This document shows positions 54,581-64,000 of a stretch of DNA of 64,000 bases, in pieces. The stretch is from positions 7,704,501-7,768,500 of the forward strand of contig CATNEN010000039.1 of NCBI GenBank assembly GCA_950097015.1, read 5' to 3'. The notes under the pieces were generated by a model. That model worked only from the letters and a program-made list of their open reading frames with translations. It was not told the origin of the DNA and made no database searches. The stretch is from Macrostomum hystrix (taxonomy: Eukaryota; Platyhelminthes; Macrostomidae). Each line of letters opens with the position of its first letter. Position 1 is the first letter of the stretch. A program made the position numbers and the translations under genes.

Positions 54581-57500
54581 TAAATTATTATTATTATTAT
54601 TAAAACGCGCACGCCATCTATGGGTGCTGATTTTTTTTTAATATATATTTTTTAACAACACATTTAAATGAACAACGAAAAGCAACATAAAAAGCGAAGT
54701 TAAGTAGGAATCAAATATCGAGCTGGGAAGGGAAAGCAAAGGTATTAAAAATAAGAGCAGTAAAAACACAAGGGACGCCAGGGATAAAACAAATTATGAA
54801 ATATCTATTGTTGAATGCTAGTAAAATCTCGTAGTCTCAGGGCAGCTGTTCCCTTATTTTAGATATTTCTATGATGTATTTTGCTAAAGCTTCAGCGGTT
54901 TCCCTATCGTCTTGAGCCATTATGTAGTTAGATTTTTCTTCTGCTGTTAAGGATATGAAATTGGGGGTTTTCCCAGAAACTTCCGTCTCAAATTTCGAAC
55001 GTGCTGCGCTATACTTATTCCAAGTGCACTTAAAAAGGAAGTGGACCTCGTTTTCAACTTCTGTTTTGCACTTACTACATAATCTATTTACATACGGAAT
55101 TATCGGTCTCGCAGTTCGCAATGTTTCGCAAGCTAGCTTATGGTTTCCTAGTCTAAACGAGGCTATGGTACGTCTCAACTCCGGGTTGTATATTTGTTGT
55201 AAATATTTTTCGGCTGAATAATATTGCTTGAAGGAGTAATAGAAGTGACTTAGCTTGCTTGAGTTCTGTGTCCTTTGTCTCCAATGGGTATCGAACTGAG
55301 AAACGAAATTTTTCCTGTGGTTTCCAATTGCTTTTGCAGGACTAATGCCTCTGCAGTTCAGCATAACATCATTGTTGGTCTTTGCTTTGATTCCAACATC
55401 ACTGTATGTTTGGTCCGCCAATAACTTGGAAATTATGGAGTCCGGCCGGCTTGTTATGGAGGCCCAGTACGAAATGCTTCTTTTCTGGATGTTGTATAAT
55501 AAAGGCAATCTGCCTAACTCCGAGCGGGCCCCGTTGCCATCCGTATTTTGGCTGACTTGTAGTATGGCTTTACAGCACCTGATGTTTACTCTTTCAAAAA
55601 GACAGCGGTCCCAAGGACCCAGGTTCCACGAGACAAAAGCCCCCCAGGCCTCAGAGGCGTACAGAGCTATGCTTTCTATCATTGCTGTGCAGTACAGCAT
55701 GAGCTGATTGTATCTGACCGCCCCATGGCTGGCTAATTTCCTTAAGAGAAGAATAGGATATCCACATTTTTTGTTAATCTCTGTGGCATGGGAATCCACG
55801 GTTCCTTTAGCATTGATGTGAAAGCCAAGATATTTCCATTCTTTGACGCTATCTAACAGTTGTCCCTGCAGAAATAGTTTGTTAGCCGTCTTTGATGGGT
55901 CAGGGCAACAGCTAATAACCTTAGTTTTTTGCATATTGATTTCTAGCTTGTGGCTCTGACAAAATTCTGACACTTTATCGAGGCCCTTCTGCAACTCTCG
56001 AGGATTCTCTCCAAAGATCACTAAATCATCGCAGTATAGCAAGTTGTTGATTTGTTCATCTTTAATGAAGGTGTCGCTGCGAAATGAATCCCTTAGCATT
56101 GTGCTCAAAGGATCTATATAGAGTGAGAAGAGTAGAGGGGATAGGGGACAGCCTTGTCTTACTCCATTTGTTATGCTCCTTGCCTTAGTTGCTTGGCCAT
56201 CTGAGATCTTCAGTTGGAATTTAGCTCCTGAGTACATGCTTTGTATTGCTTCGATTATTTCTGGGCTGACCTTTAACTCCCTAAGTCGTTGGAAAAGTGT
56301 TGGATGGTGGACCATGTCAAATGCGCTTTTTAAGTCAAAGAACACTAAGTGAAATGGCCTTTTGCGACGCTTTTTGTTGTGGATCAACGTCAAGAGAGTG
56401 GCAATGTGGTCTGAAGTTCGGTAGCCCTTTCTATTTCCTATTTGACTGGCTGAAAGCAAGTCGAGGGTGCGAATATGAGTTTCTAGCTTTTCATAGATAA
56501 GTGAGGCAAACAGGCGAGCCAGGGCAGGCAGCACGCTTGTGGGTCTGTAGTTTTTGGGGTCACTACGGGAACCCTTTTTATAAATCGGTGTGATTAGGGC
56601 ATTTGACCACTGTGCAGGAGTCTGGCCGAGTCTTACGCTTGCGTTAAAAAGCTTCAGAAGTACGGGTTTTAGCTTCTCTTGTCCGTAGATAATGTGCTCA
56701 TTTGTTATACCATCTATTCCTGCAGCCTTTCTTCTCTTTAGCTTTTTAACTGCTCTATCGAGATCTACGCAGCTAATTAAATCTTCGGGACTAACTGCTT
56801 CATCTGTGCGATGCGGCTGGGTTCCCGAAGAAGGATGTGCGTTAAACACTTTGGTTAGGTTGTCCACGATGTCAGCGATTGGGGCTTGAGATCTGTTAAG
56901 TCTCCTGCTGGGGAACAGCAACTCTTCTGCTCTTCTAAGACCGGACCAGAATCCCTTTGAGGTTCCGTTAGCCGCCATTTTCTGAATGCAGTCATTTATG
57001 TCCATCTGCTTAAGTTTCTTGAGCTGTTGTTTGTATTTTTTCGCTAGCCCATTATATTCTGATGCCAGCGCGCTGTCAGTTGGTCTACGTCTTTTTTTCC
57101 TGGCCACGTACTTTAATGATTTGCTCAAGTTTCTTAGTGTCTCGTCTCGATTTGTCCAGAACTTGTTCGGAATGATTGTCTTTGCGCAGCTTTCTGCCAC
57201 TGAGTCTCTAAGCAGGTTGGTCAAGCTCGAGAACAAATTTTCCAGAGATTTTCCATCGTGTGCGTCGATAGATTGCAACTTTCTAATTATTTCTTCGCTT
57301 TGTTTGTTATTCAATGCCTCAATGTAACTTCCCTGCGTTTCAGTGTCCCATCTTGGAGGCATTGGGAAGGATTCATGTTTTTCCTGGTTTGCGTGTTCTG
57401 GTTGGACATGATCAGGAAAAATCAGAGTGACTGTTAGCGGGCAATGTCTTGACAGAAAGCTTTGAGGATGAATAAAGAAGTCTTTTATAATATCCACTTT

Positions 57501-57645
57501 ATCCATGGATGCAATAGCGTAGTCTATGGTACTTCGGCCTAGTGTGCTACTAAACGTGTAAGTTCCCATAATGTCACCCTGAGTCATTCCGTTCAGAATC
57601 GTGCTCTTGGTCTCGGAGCACATTTCCATCAGTCTTAATCCATGC
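54581..57645 (-). mobile_element. 5'-truncated LINE (family B) with (TAA)n tail
   Basis: The element runs from about 57645 (truncated inside the endonuclease domain) to a (TAA)n 3' tail at about 54583-54602. The 3' terminus GGCGTGCGCGTTTTAATAA with its preceding AAATCAGCACCCA block recurs at 24879-24972. It has inserted at the end of the 33-bp array. Confidence 0.9.
54837..57629 (-). CDS. Non-LTR retrotransposon ORF2 protein (endonuclease end plus reverse transcriptase)
   Basis: An uninterrupted frame of 930 residues. Residues 1-75 are the tail of an APE-type endonuclease (STIDYAIASMD, then SRHCPLTVTL). Reverse transcriptase spans about 290-600: RKAAGIDGITNEH, ITPIYKKGSRSDPKNYRPTS, FFDLKSAFDMVHH, NGVRQGCPLSPLLFSLYIDP and the catalytic LLYCDDLVIFGE at about residue 531, where Cys replaces the usual Ala of YADD. 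Near residue 860 is a zinc-finger-like CSKCKTEVENEVHFLFKC (C-x2-C-x8-H-x4-C). No RNase H domain was noticed. The frame is intact but 5'-truncated, so the copy is probably young yet unable to move by itself. The start given is the first in-frame ATG after the truncation. Confidence 0.93.
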   Translation of the reverse strand: MEMCSETKSTILNGMTQGDIMGTYTFSSTLGRSTIDYAIASMDKVDIIKDFFIHPQSFLSRHCPLTVTLIFPDHVQPEHANQEKHESFPMPPRWDTETQGSYIEALNNKQSEEIIRKLQSIDAHDGKSLENLFSSLTNLLRDSVAESCAKTIIPNKFWTNRDETLRNLSKSLKYVARKKRRRPTDSALASEYNGLAKKYKQQLKKLKQMDINDCIQKMAANGTSKGFWSGLRRAEELLFPSRRLNRSQAPIADIVDNLTKVFNAHPSSGTQPHRTDEAVSPEDLISCVDLDRAVKKLKRRKAAGIDGITNEHIIYGQEKLKPVLLKLFNASVRLGQTPAQWSNALITPIYKKGSRSDPKNYRPTSVLPALARLFASLIYEKLETHIRTLDLLSASQIGNRKGYRTSDHIATLLTLIHNKKRRKRPFHLVFFDLKSAFDMVHHPTLFQRLRELKVSPEIIEAIQSMYSGAKFQLKISDGQATKARSITNGVRQGCPLSPLLFSLYIDPLSTMLRDSFRSDTFIKDEQINNLLYCDDLVIFGENPRELQKGLDKVSEFCQSHKLEINMQKTKVISCCPDPSKTANKLFLQGQLLDSVKEWKYLGFHINAKGTVDSHATEINKKCGYPILLLRKLASHGAVRYNQLMLYCTAMIESIALYASEAWGAFVSWNLGPWDRCLFERVNIRCCKAILQVSQNTDGNGARSELGRLPLLYNIQKRSISYWASITSRPDSIISKLLADQTYSDVGIKAKTNNDVMLNCRGISPAKAIGNHRKNFVSQFDTHWRQRTQNSSKLSHFYYSFKQYYSAEKYLQQIYNPELRRTIASFRLGNHKLACETLRTARPIIPYVNRLCSKCKTEVENEVHFLFKCTWNKYSAARSKFETEVSGKTPNFISLTAEEKSNYIMAQDDRETAEALAKYIIEISKIREQLP

Positions 57646-57649
57646 TAAA

Positions 57650-59326
57650 TGAATATATATCCATTAGATTTAAAGCCAATAAACTGTAGATATTGTGTTC
57701 ACTGAAAATTTTGTTGATTCACTAAATTTGTGTTCACTGCAAATTGAGCATCTGCTGTGAGGTAAGATGAGGATGCAGTGGTGCGTGAGGACACGGGGGT
57801 TGTAAGGTAGGACGAAAATGCCGAATGTCTTATCTGTAGTGCGATAAAAAAGTTTTTGAACTCGTCGATGTCGTAAGACATCGGAATTCAACCCGCTGAA
57901 ATGGGTAGAGGTTGGCACGGAAGCGGGTGTTGAGGCCGTTACTCGGTCTGTGCATGTGTGGGGCGATGCCAGGCGGGTTCCCATGGTCGGCACGGACCAG
58001 CAGCTCTTCCTGGAGCGTCCCGAGAAGGCAATCGCTGATCTACTGCGAAGCATGGGGCCGTCGATAACACCTCGACACTAGCGCCCCCCGTCCCTATCGG
58101 CACCGTTGTGCCGACTTGGACGTGGCCTGAAGAAGAAGAAGAAGTCTGTTTCGTTGCTTTGTGAAGGTGCACTTGTCTATGGCCTTTCTTGGCCAGCACC
58201 TCAGTGATGTCTGGATCGGAGGCAGCCAGCGATGAGCCAACGTTGAATTTTTAGATTCGTCAGACAAATTTACGTTTAGGAAATATTAACTTCTTGGCAC
58301 CATGACACCCACCCGTCCACGCGCTTGTCAGCCACAGCCAGCTAGGTCACTCCGAACAAAGTCCCGGACACCGCTGGGAATTAATTCTAATCTCATACTC
58401 ACATTTTGAGCAATAATGCTTTAATGCAAAGCAAATGCATTTTTGCTTTATTTATTCCGCATTTTAGCAATATTTCCACGCATCGGCAGTCTTCAAACGT
58501 TTACTTCAGTAGTAATTGTTAAATGTGCATTCATTAAATATACATTGTTACTATACAACTACAATAAATTGCTATAAAAATATTATAGCCATTACTAACG
58601 AACTTATTTACTAGTTACGAAGTTATTCTTACCGTACTATTACAATAGCAATGATAGGATAAGTACTACGTAGGTATAGCAGTGTACATTTACAACATAC
58701 AACGTACAACATTTACAACATACAAATGTACACGTACAACGTACAGTATTTCATGTGTTCGACGAATCACAGCCGTGCGCATACAAACAATACTCCAGGT
58801 AAATGCACTGAAAGCGGTTTGTACGGCTGTCAAATTGTAGACTGTTAATCAAACTTTTCGTGCTGCAAACAAATTTAAGCACACTAATTAAAAATACTTT
58901 TAAGATTCGAAACTGGCAAAAATAGTTATTTGTTGCCACAAATGCTAGTTTTGTGATGGGCATATCTAATATTAAAAAGTAGCCTTTTAAAAAGTATTTA
59001 TTTAAAAAATAAATAAGTAAATAACAAGTCGAAGATTTCGTGGCATAATTGTTTGTATAAACTGTATCAGCAAAACTTGCACTTAATGTTTTGTTTGAAT
59101 CTCAAAAAGTTTTGCATAATTCTGAAAGTTGATATTTCCTAGATTTTAAGACGTCTAGTTCAAATTCTATTCTGTTGTTAACGTAGGAATTTGTTCATTG
59201 GCCCATTATTACATCTGAGTTATCTAAAAGTTTTTTTCAATACTTAGACTTAAGTTAACCTCAGTTGCACCGACGAAAAATTCTGTGTATTATAGTTTAG
59301 CTATACTGTTTGATTGGTTTTTTGTC
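57650..59326. other. Intergenic between the LINE and CAPZA
   Basis: 57700-58250 is GC-richer, with short minus-strand frames (for example GHVQVGTTVPIGTGGASVEV) I cannot assign. They may be a 5' piece of another retroelement. 58400-59300 is AT-rich, with a small ACAACATACAACGTACAAC repeat at about 58685-58745. It includes the promoter of the following gene. Confidence 0.35.
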
Positions 59327-62300
59327 ATGACTGACGAAGTAGGTGAAGTTGACAAGGTAAGCAAATTGTTAGATGTGTGTACATCGCGAACTTGCCATTA
59401 TTTAAATATGGACATTCGTCATTGTGTATGCATTTTAATCTGAATTAATGTTCTTTGGCGTCACAGCTGATTTGTATGTATTATTTATCATATGAATACA
59501 CATCCCTTGCTTGTAAGTTAGCTTGTAATAATAGTGGAAATCTCCTAGCCTAGTTTGTGGCATCAAAAGATTTAATTTGAATAGGCGCCAAATCTGTTCT
59601 TGAGCAGTTCTAGCTTCAGGCCCTAAATCTGCCTAATTGTATCTTATAATATAATTCACATGTTCTATACTTTAATGGGGTAGGCCTACCAATCACTTTG
59701 GTGACAAGTCACTTTGGCGACAGTCATTTTGGTGATAAGTCATTTCAGCAAATTGACTTCGGCTACAAGTTTTGATCACTTAGGCGAAAATTAATTAGAG
59801 CTTTACAGGCAATAATTATATCAGAAAGATTATACCCAACTCAATCATAAAACAATGTCATGCATAAAGTTTCACTCATGCACAAAGATCACACTAGTGT
59901 GTTAGAGTTAGTTAGATCACACTAGTTAGAGTTAGAATTAAGGTCCATTGAGATGACTACAAAACCTCTAGGAGTGAGCATGTTGACCGTTCACCTGATT
60001 TGTGCTCTGCCCACAGCTTGAAGTAGGTGGCCTACAAGGACAAATATAAAAAAATATAAAACAAATTTCATACCCATTTCAAAGTACAATTATTGCCTGT
60101 AATTAAATGGTCAAACAAGTGATCATTTTGTCGCCTAAGTAATCAAAACTTGTTGCCAAAGTCAATTTGCCAAAATGACTGTTGCTGCCATAGGGATGAG
60201 TGGGTCCAATGGACACTAGTTCAATTCTCCCTTCAAGTCACAATTAATTTCGGGACTTGTTGGAGGGCTTGGACAGTAGCGACCAGAGGAGGTGCACCAT
60301 ATTTTGTACAATCAAAGCTTGAAATAATAGCTTCTCTCCTACCTTCTGTGTGCCTGTTCTGTGTTGTGTGAGTTGTATGCATTGGTGCTGGGGCATGAGG
60401 CCTTGGGGGTGCGGGTGTACACTGCCCCATGCTTTCTGGATTTCCGTCATTGCAATTGGATAAGTATACACTCATCACCCGGCCCCCCTGAGGACTGATT
60501 TCCTATCAACCTTCTGCTGATAAGGACAGTTTGGCCAGGTTGACCTGGTGTTGCGCATGTATGTCTGGGGATGTGCCGCTCCATCGCTTGTGCGACAAGT
60601 GCCCTGGGCCCCCTGCAAATAGATAGAGATGACTGTTGCCAAAGTGATTGTAACCCACTTTAATGCTTTCATTTAAAATATATAGCTAGCCTATATATAT
60701 TCATTTAGGAAATAAAAAATTACACTACACATACTTTACAAGTAAAATTTTGGGTGTTGTCAACTTAGGTTCTCTGATGTCATGGGCCACAAAGTTTTCA
60801 GGCATAGTAGATCAATGTAGTTCAAACTCAATTTATTTATTTATTTTATTTTCAAATGCATAGACCATTAATTATAAGTTAATTAATCAGCAAAGAAAGC
60901 TCTTTGGGCCTTCTTGCTGCATGCTTGTCATTAGCCTGTTGTCCACACCAGCAGCTAAGGGTGGGACATTTGCAATCCATGCCAAAAGCTGTCAACGGCA
61001 GTAGTAGCTCTTGGCCTGCTATCTGTGGGGGCTGTTGTGAAGAGCTAGCATCTAGCTGTCCCACTTCAGTTTTTGCCTTTCAGCCCTATTGGAGTTTTTG
61101 AACAATTTTAAGTTCATAGACATTTGCTAGGGAACTGTCAAATTTTGGCTCAAAAGGGCACCACGCCAAACTAACAACAGCTTTGGCCTGTGCAATGCTA
61201 TGGGAAAAAATTATATCATTTGCTATGCCAATATATATGCAAAGGTGTCATTTTCCTTATCATTTTTCCTAAAAGGGCCTTTTAGCTGGCTTGTGCTGCC
61301 CTTTGTGATTATGAAGTGTGGGGCCTTTGTGAGAATATGGTGCATTACTGAGCAATAGTTGCCATGCAAGTAGTCGCCAATAGACAGTGCCATTTTGCTT
61401 GTAGCTTAAAACAAATGTTCATTTGCCATCCACAACAAGCAAGTTCTTCCCTTGGCTCGAGCCTTCCCAAACTATTTCAAAAGGTACTAATACAACAGCT
61501 GGTACAGCTTGCTGAGGTGGGGTATCAGAACCAGGACAGCCATCTTGTGTTGTTCCTTCTACTCTATTGCTGATTGCTTTTGTAGCTGCTGTTCTGCAAC
61601 AGTCTTATAGAAAAATTATCATCTTATGACCATAGTATAACAATACTATGACAGTATATAGATTACTGACATCTAAATTACATCTAACATCTAAATTACA
61701 ATTTATTTTAGAAAGCAAAAAAAATAGTATCCTAAAGGTATACTCAACTTTATTAAAGTCTGTAAAAGGAGGTTGTAGCCTAGTGGTTAGTGTCAGACTC
61801 ACGACTTGAAGGTTGGGGGTTCAATTCCCGACTCCACTAGAACAATTTGTGTCCTTTAGCAAGACACTTAAGTCTGCATTGCTTCAGTTCACCCAGCTGT
61901 TAAATGGGTTCCAGCATTAGCTGGGGTAATTGAAGGTGGGTGTGGCGTCCCCCCAGTCCATGGACTGAACAGCTGTATGCAGCCTTCAGATGCGCTGCGC
62001 AATAGCTGGGGCTGTGCCATCGGCTGCACATCTGGTACAATTGGAGCAGGTGTAGTCAAATATTATTAATTACTAAATCAATTAAAAGTATTTTGGTTGT
62101 AGGTTGGTTTAAAATGGAAGTATAAATGGATTTCTAAAATAAAATACCATTGTCATTGTTATTTATATGTTTTAGTAAAAAATCTTGACTAGAATTTAAC
62201 AATACTGCTTGGATTTTGATTCTCTAAAATATTTCCAGTTTTCTAATCAACCCTTTATGAGTTCGAGATGAAATAAAGAAATAGAATCACCATTTAAAAA

Positions 62301-63803
62301 ATGAACATAAATATTTTTGTATGTGCATATAAACCAATTAGCTTGCTAAAGTTAGCTTTTTCATATTTAAAAAATAAAACTAAAAAGCAGCAAAAATGTG
62401 CAACAATTTTTGTACAGTCAAATTTATCTAAAGCTTCATTCATTAAAAGAATATTTTTTACTGTTTTATTAATTTTCATTCAATTGAAACCCATTTTAGG
62501 GCAAAGTTGCCGCCAACTTTCTGCTACACTCGCCACCTGGAGAATCCACCGAGGTTTGGCAAGGTATAGTTGGTATCCCACCTCAAACTTTTCATTTTCT
62601 CATCTAGGAACAAAAATCCAATTCTATCTTAACTATTACTTTCAAAATTGTTGTTTGAGGAAATGAGATGTTCAAAGTCCTCTTTCCTGCATGTGCTTGC
62701 TAGCTTTAGAAAGATGGTATTATATGAAGTATTTAATTATATGGGCAACGGTTCATCATTTAGTGACACTAGACCTGCAGCCAGCGAGGAGGCAATTCGG
62801 CCCATTTCGCTGACTCCTGAGCACACACGCACACAGGTGTACATCTGCCCTGACTCTCATCATCAGGCAGTGTACACTCTCACTGTGCCTTGGAGGTTGG
62901 CCCTCAATGGCGTAAATTGCACGACAAGCCCCACCTGTGGCTCTAAATGCGGCTCGCATTGATGTCTTTCAGACTTGAAAGTTCTGCTAGACGATGAGCA
63001 GATTGTGCGCAGCAAACTGCTCCCAGCCCTGGTCAAATATAACAAAGAGCAGCTCACACCCGTGGCTGTTGAGAACAGCAAGCTGCGCTGTCTGATTACT
63101 CAGCACAATGACCTGGGCGGTGGCAGATTCGCCGATCATCGAACTCAGCAAAGTTTCAAATTTGATCACCTCAAACGGGAGGCCAGTGAGTTTCAGGTGA
63201 GTTCTGTGAGCATTCTCGTGTGTGCTCATTGTGCTCACGATATTTAATAAAGAGAAACGATTCACATTTCAGGAGCTGCCGCTGCCCGAAGACGTCCTGT
63301 CTCTGACGAAGCCGCTGGACGCGGCAATCAGCGCCTACGTTGAAGATCAATTTCAGCGCGGCAGCAGCTCGGTGTTTGGCAAGAAATTGCCGGACACTGG
63401 CGAAATTGAACTTGTGGTCTGCATTGAGGCGCACCATTTTAAATCTAAGAACTTTCAGAATGGTCGCTGGCGCAGTATCTGGTCCTGCACTGTGCCTTCT
63501 GGCGGCCTCGCTGGAGAGAAGTCCCTCACCTGGACTGGCAAGATTAAAGTTCAGGTAACAATTATCAATTAGTTTTTGCTTTATTCGTTGAATATTTTTA
63601 GCCTTCATATTACCTTGTTGCTACTGTTAGTAGAGTAATTTGAAAATGCATTATTGCGCTGCAATTAGGTTCACCACTTTGACGATGGCAATGTGCAGCT
63701 GCTTTCTACTAAGACCCTAAATTTCACCTGCCCCGGCGGCAGCCAGGCTGCTTTCGGCTCCGAGGTTGCCAAGAAGATTCAAGAGACTGAGAACGCATAC
63801 CAG
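59327..63803 (+). CDS. CAPZA: F-actin-capping protein subunit alpha, first five exons (partial)
   Basis: The alpha half of the CapZ heterodimer, which caps actin-filament barbed ends. Exons: 59327-59356, 62500-62563, 62973-63196, 63273-63554, 63669-63803, all GT-AG, with phases 0, 1, 0, 0, 0; 245 residues so far. Family motifs in order: GKVAANFLLHSPPGE, SFKFDHLKREAS, FKSKNFQNGRWRSIW, GKIKVQVHHFDDGNVQLLS and ETENAYQ. The family is about 285 residues, so one more exon (the actin-binding tentacle) should lie beyond the window. Exon 1 encodes a short acidic start (MTDEVGEVDK). Intron 1 is about 3.1 kb and carries nested transposons. A donor follows exon 5 at 63804. Confidence 0.93.
59690..60652. 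mobile_element. Hairpin MITE in CAPZA intron 1, interrupted by a SINE
   Basis: The left arm starts CAATCACTTTGGTGACAAGT and runs to about 59820. The right arm (about 60080-60185, resuming 60640-60652) is its imperfect reverse complement, ending CCAAAGTGATTG. Matching blocks include AGTTTTGATCACTTAGGCGA versus TCGCCTAAGTAATCAAAACT, and CAGGCAATAATT. The SINE at 60186-60628 splits the right arm. Confidence 0.78.
60186..60628 (+). mobile_element. SINE family 2 nested in the MITE
   Basis: Flanked by the perfect 11-bp repeat ATGACTGTTGC (60175-60185 and 60629-60639). It shares head and 3' end with the element at 28841 (GCTTGTGCGACAAGTGCCCT...CCCCCTGCAAA, then an ATAG tail). Confidence 0.88.
60660..61767. 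other. Remainder of CAPZA intron 1, no feature recognised
   Basis: AT-rich intronic sequence without recognised frame or repeat apart from a short TTTATTTATTTTATTTT run at about 60835-60852. Confidence 0.4.
61768..62065 (+). mobile_element. tRNA-derived SINE (family 1) in CAPZA intron 1
   Basis: Head GGTTGTAGCCTAGTGGTTAG with B box GGGGGTTCAATTCCCGA. Body and 3' end as in the 13.8-kb copy (TTTAGCAAGACACTTAAGTC; AGTCCATGGACTGAACAGC), tail TATTATTAATT. Confidence 0.92.
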
Positions 63804-63912
63804 GTAGACCTGCTGTCATTGATTTTATTCGATAAATGAGCCTCTTCTTGATTTTCTCTCCTTTAAATTGTGTCAGCTTCAGTTTTTTAATCAAAAGTGA
63901 CTCTTTTAGTTA

Positions 63913-64000
63913 GGGGGTCGGTGGCAAAGCCGTTAACGCGTTTGCCTCTCGCACCAAGGTTCCTGAGCTCGATTCGGCGGCAACGCCACATTTATTTGGG
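63913..64000 (+). mobile_element. Probable tRNA-derived SINE head, cut by the window end
   Basis: GGGGTCGGTGGCAAAGCCGT followed by GCACCAAGGTTCCTGAGCTC+GATTC looks like a tRNA-derived A-box/B-box head. It lies in the intron after CAPZA exon 5. Only 88 bp are visible. Confidence 0.5.

Noticed and set aside
53811-54583. Frames of 144 and 252 codons with SDL and SAHWNP repeats
   Set aside because: Both are readings of the 24-bp and 33-bp arrays.

Overview
The window is nuclear DNA from a bilaterian animal, most likely a marine or aquatic invertebrate. The evidence is spliceosomal GT-AG introns, metazoan gene families (FBXO16, Polycomb PCGF/BMI1, a vertebrate-style three-exon globin, SLC28 nucleoside transporter, F-actin capping alpha), tRNA-derived SINEs, LINEs, Tc1/mariner-like and Crypton-like DNA transposons, and very many minisatellites. 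I cannot fix the phylum from sequence alone. All calls come from reading the translations by eye; no database search was run.

Layout. 1-4.4 kb: GC-rich leader, a short foldback repeat, and a five-exon minus-strand FBXO16 gene. 4.4-7.4 kb: an LTR with an adjoining primer-binding site, fused to a truncated LINE reverse transcriptase, then a SINE and a second foldback copy. 7.6-9 kb: a three-exon globin gene. 10.4-12 kb: a two-exon minus-strand PCGF (BMI1/MEL18 type) gene whose only intron is mostly a 36-bp minisatellite. 12.3-13.6 kb: a cluster of the palindrome TAGGCCTA. 16-33.8 kb: a family of four secreted C-type-lectin-like plus PAN-like proteins (three apparently intact, one broken), interleaved with a long-TIR transposon, LINE and SINE fragments, a Tc1 element, a decayed Ty3/Gypsy element and minisatellites. 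34.4-38.4 kb: a dead Crypton-type tyrosine recombinase gene split by a second long-TIR transposon, followed by a third, shorter long-TIR element. 39.6-42.2 kb: two large minisatellites (16 bp and 24 bp). 43.1-53.1 kb: a nine-exon SLC28 gene whose introns carry different tandem arrays plus a TRIM-like LTR element and a SINE. 53.8-57.6 kb: two minisatellites abutting a 3-kb 5'-truncated LINE. 59.3-64 kb: the first five coding exons of the F-actin-capping protein alpha subunit, with nested transposons in intron 1.

The cellular genes are unrelated in function: protein turnover, oxygen or redox sensing, chromatin repression, nucleoside import and actin dynamics. The coherent theme is genome dynamics. 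Three related DNA transposons with 250-310 bp terminal inverted repeats sit within 21 kb in different states of decay. Introns repeatedly host private tandem arrays. The lectin paralogues share a nearly identical C-terminal segment while their lectin domains have diverged, which suggests gene conversion.
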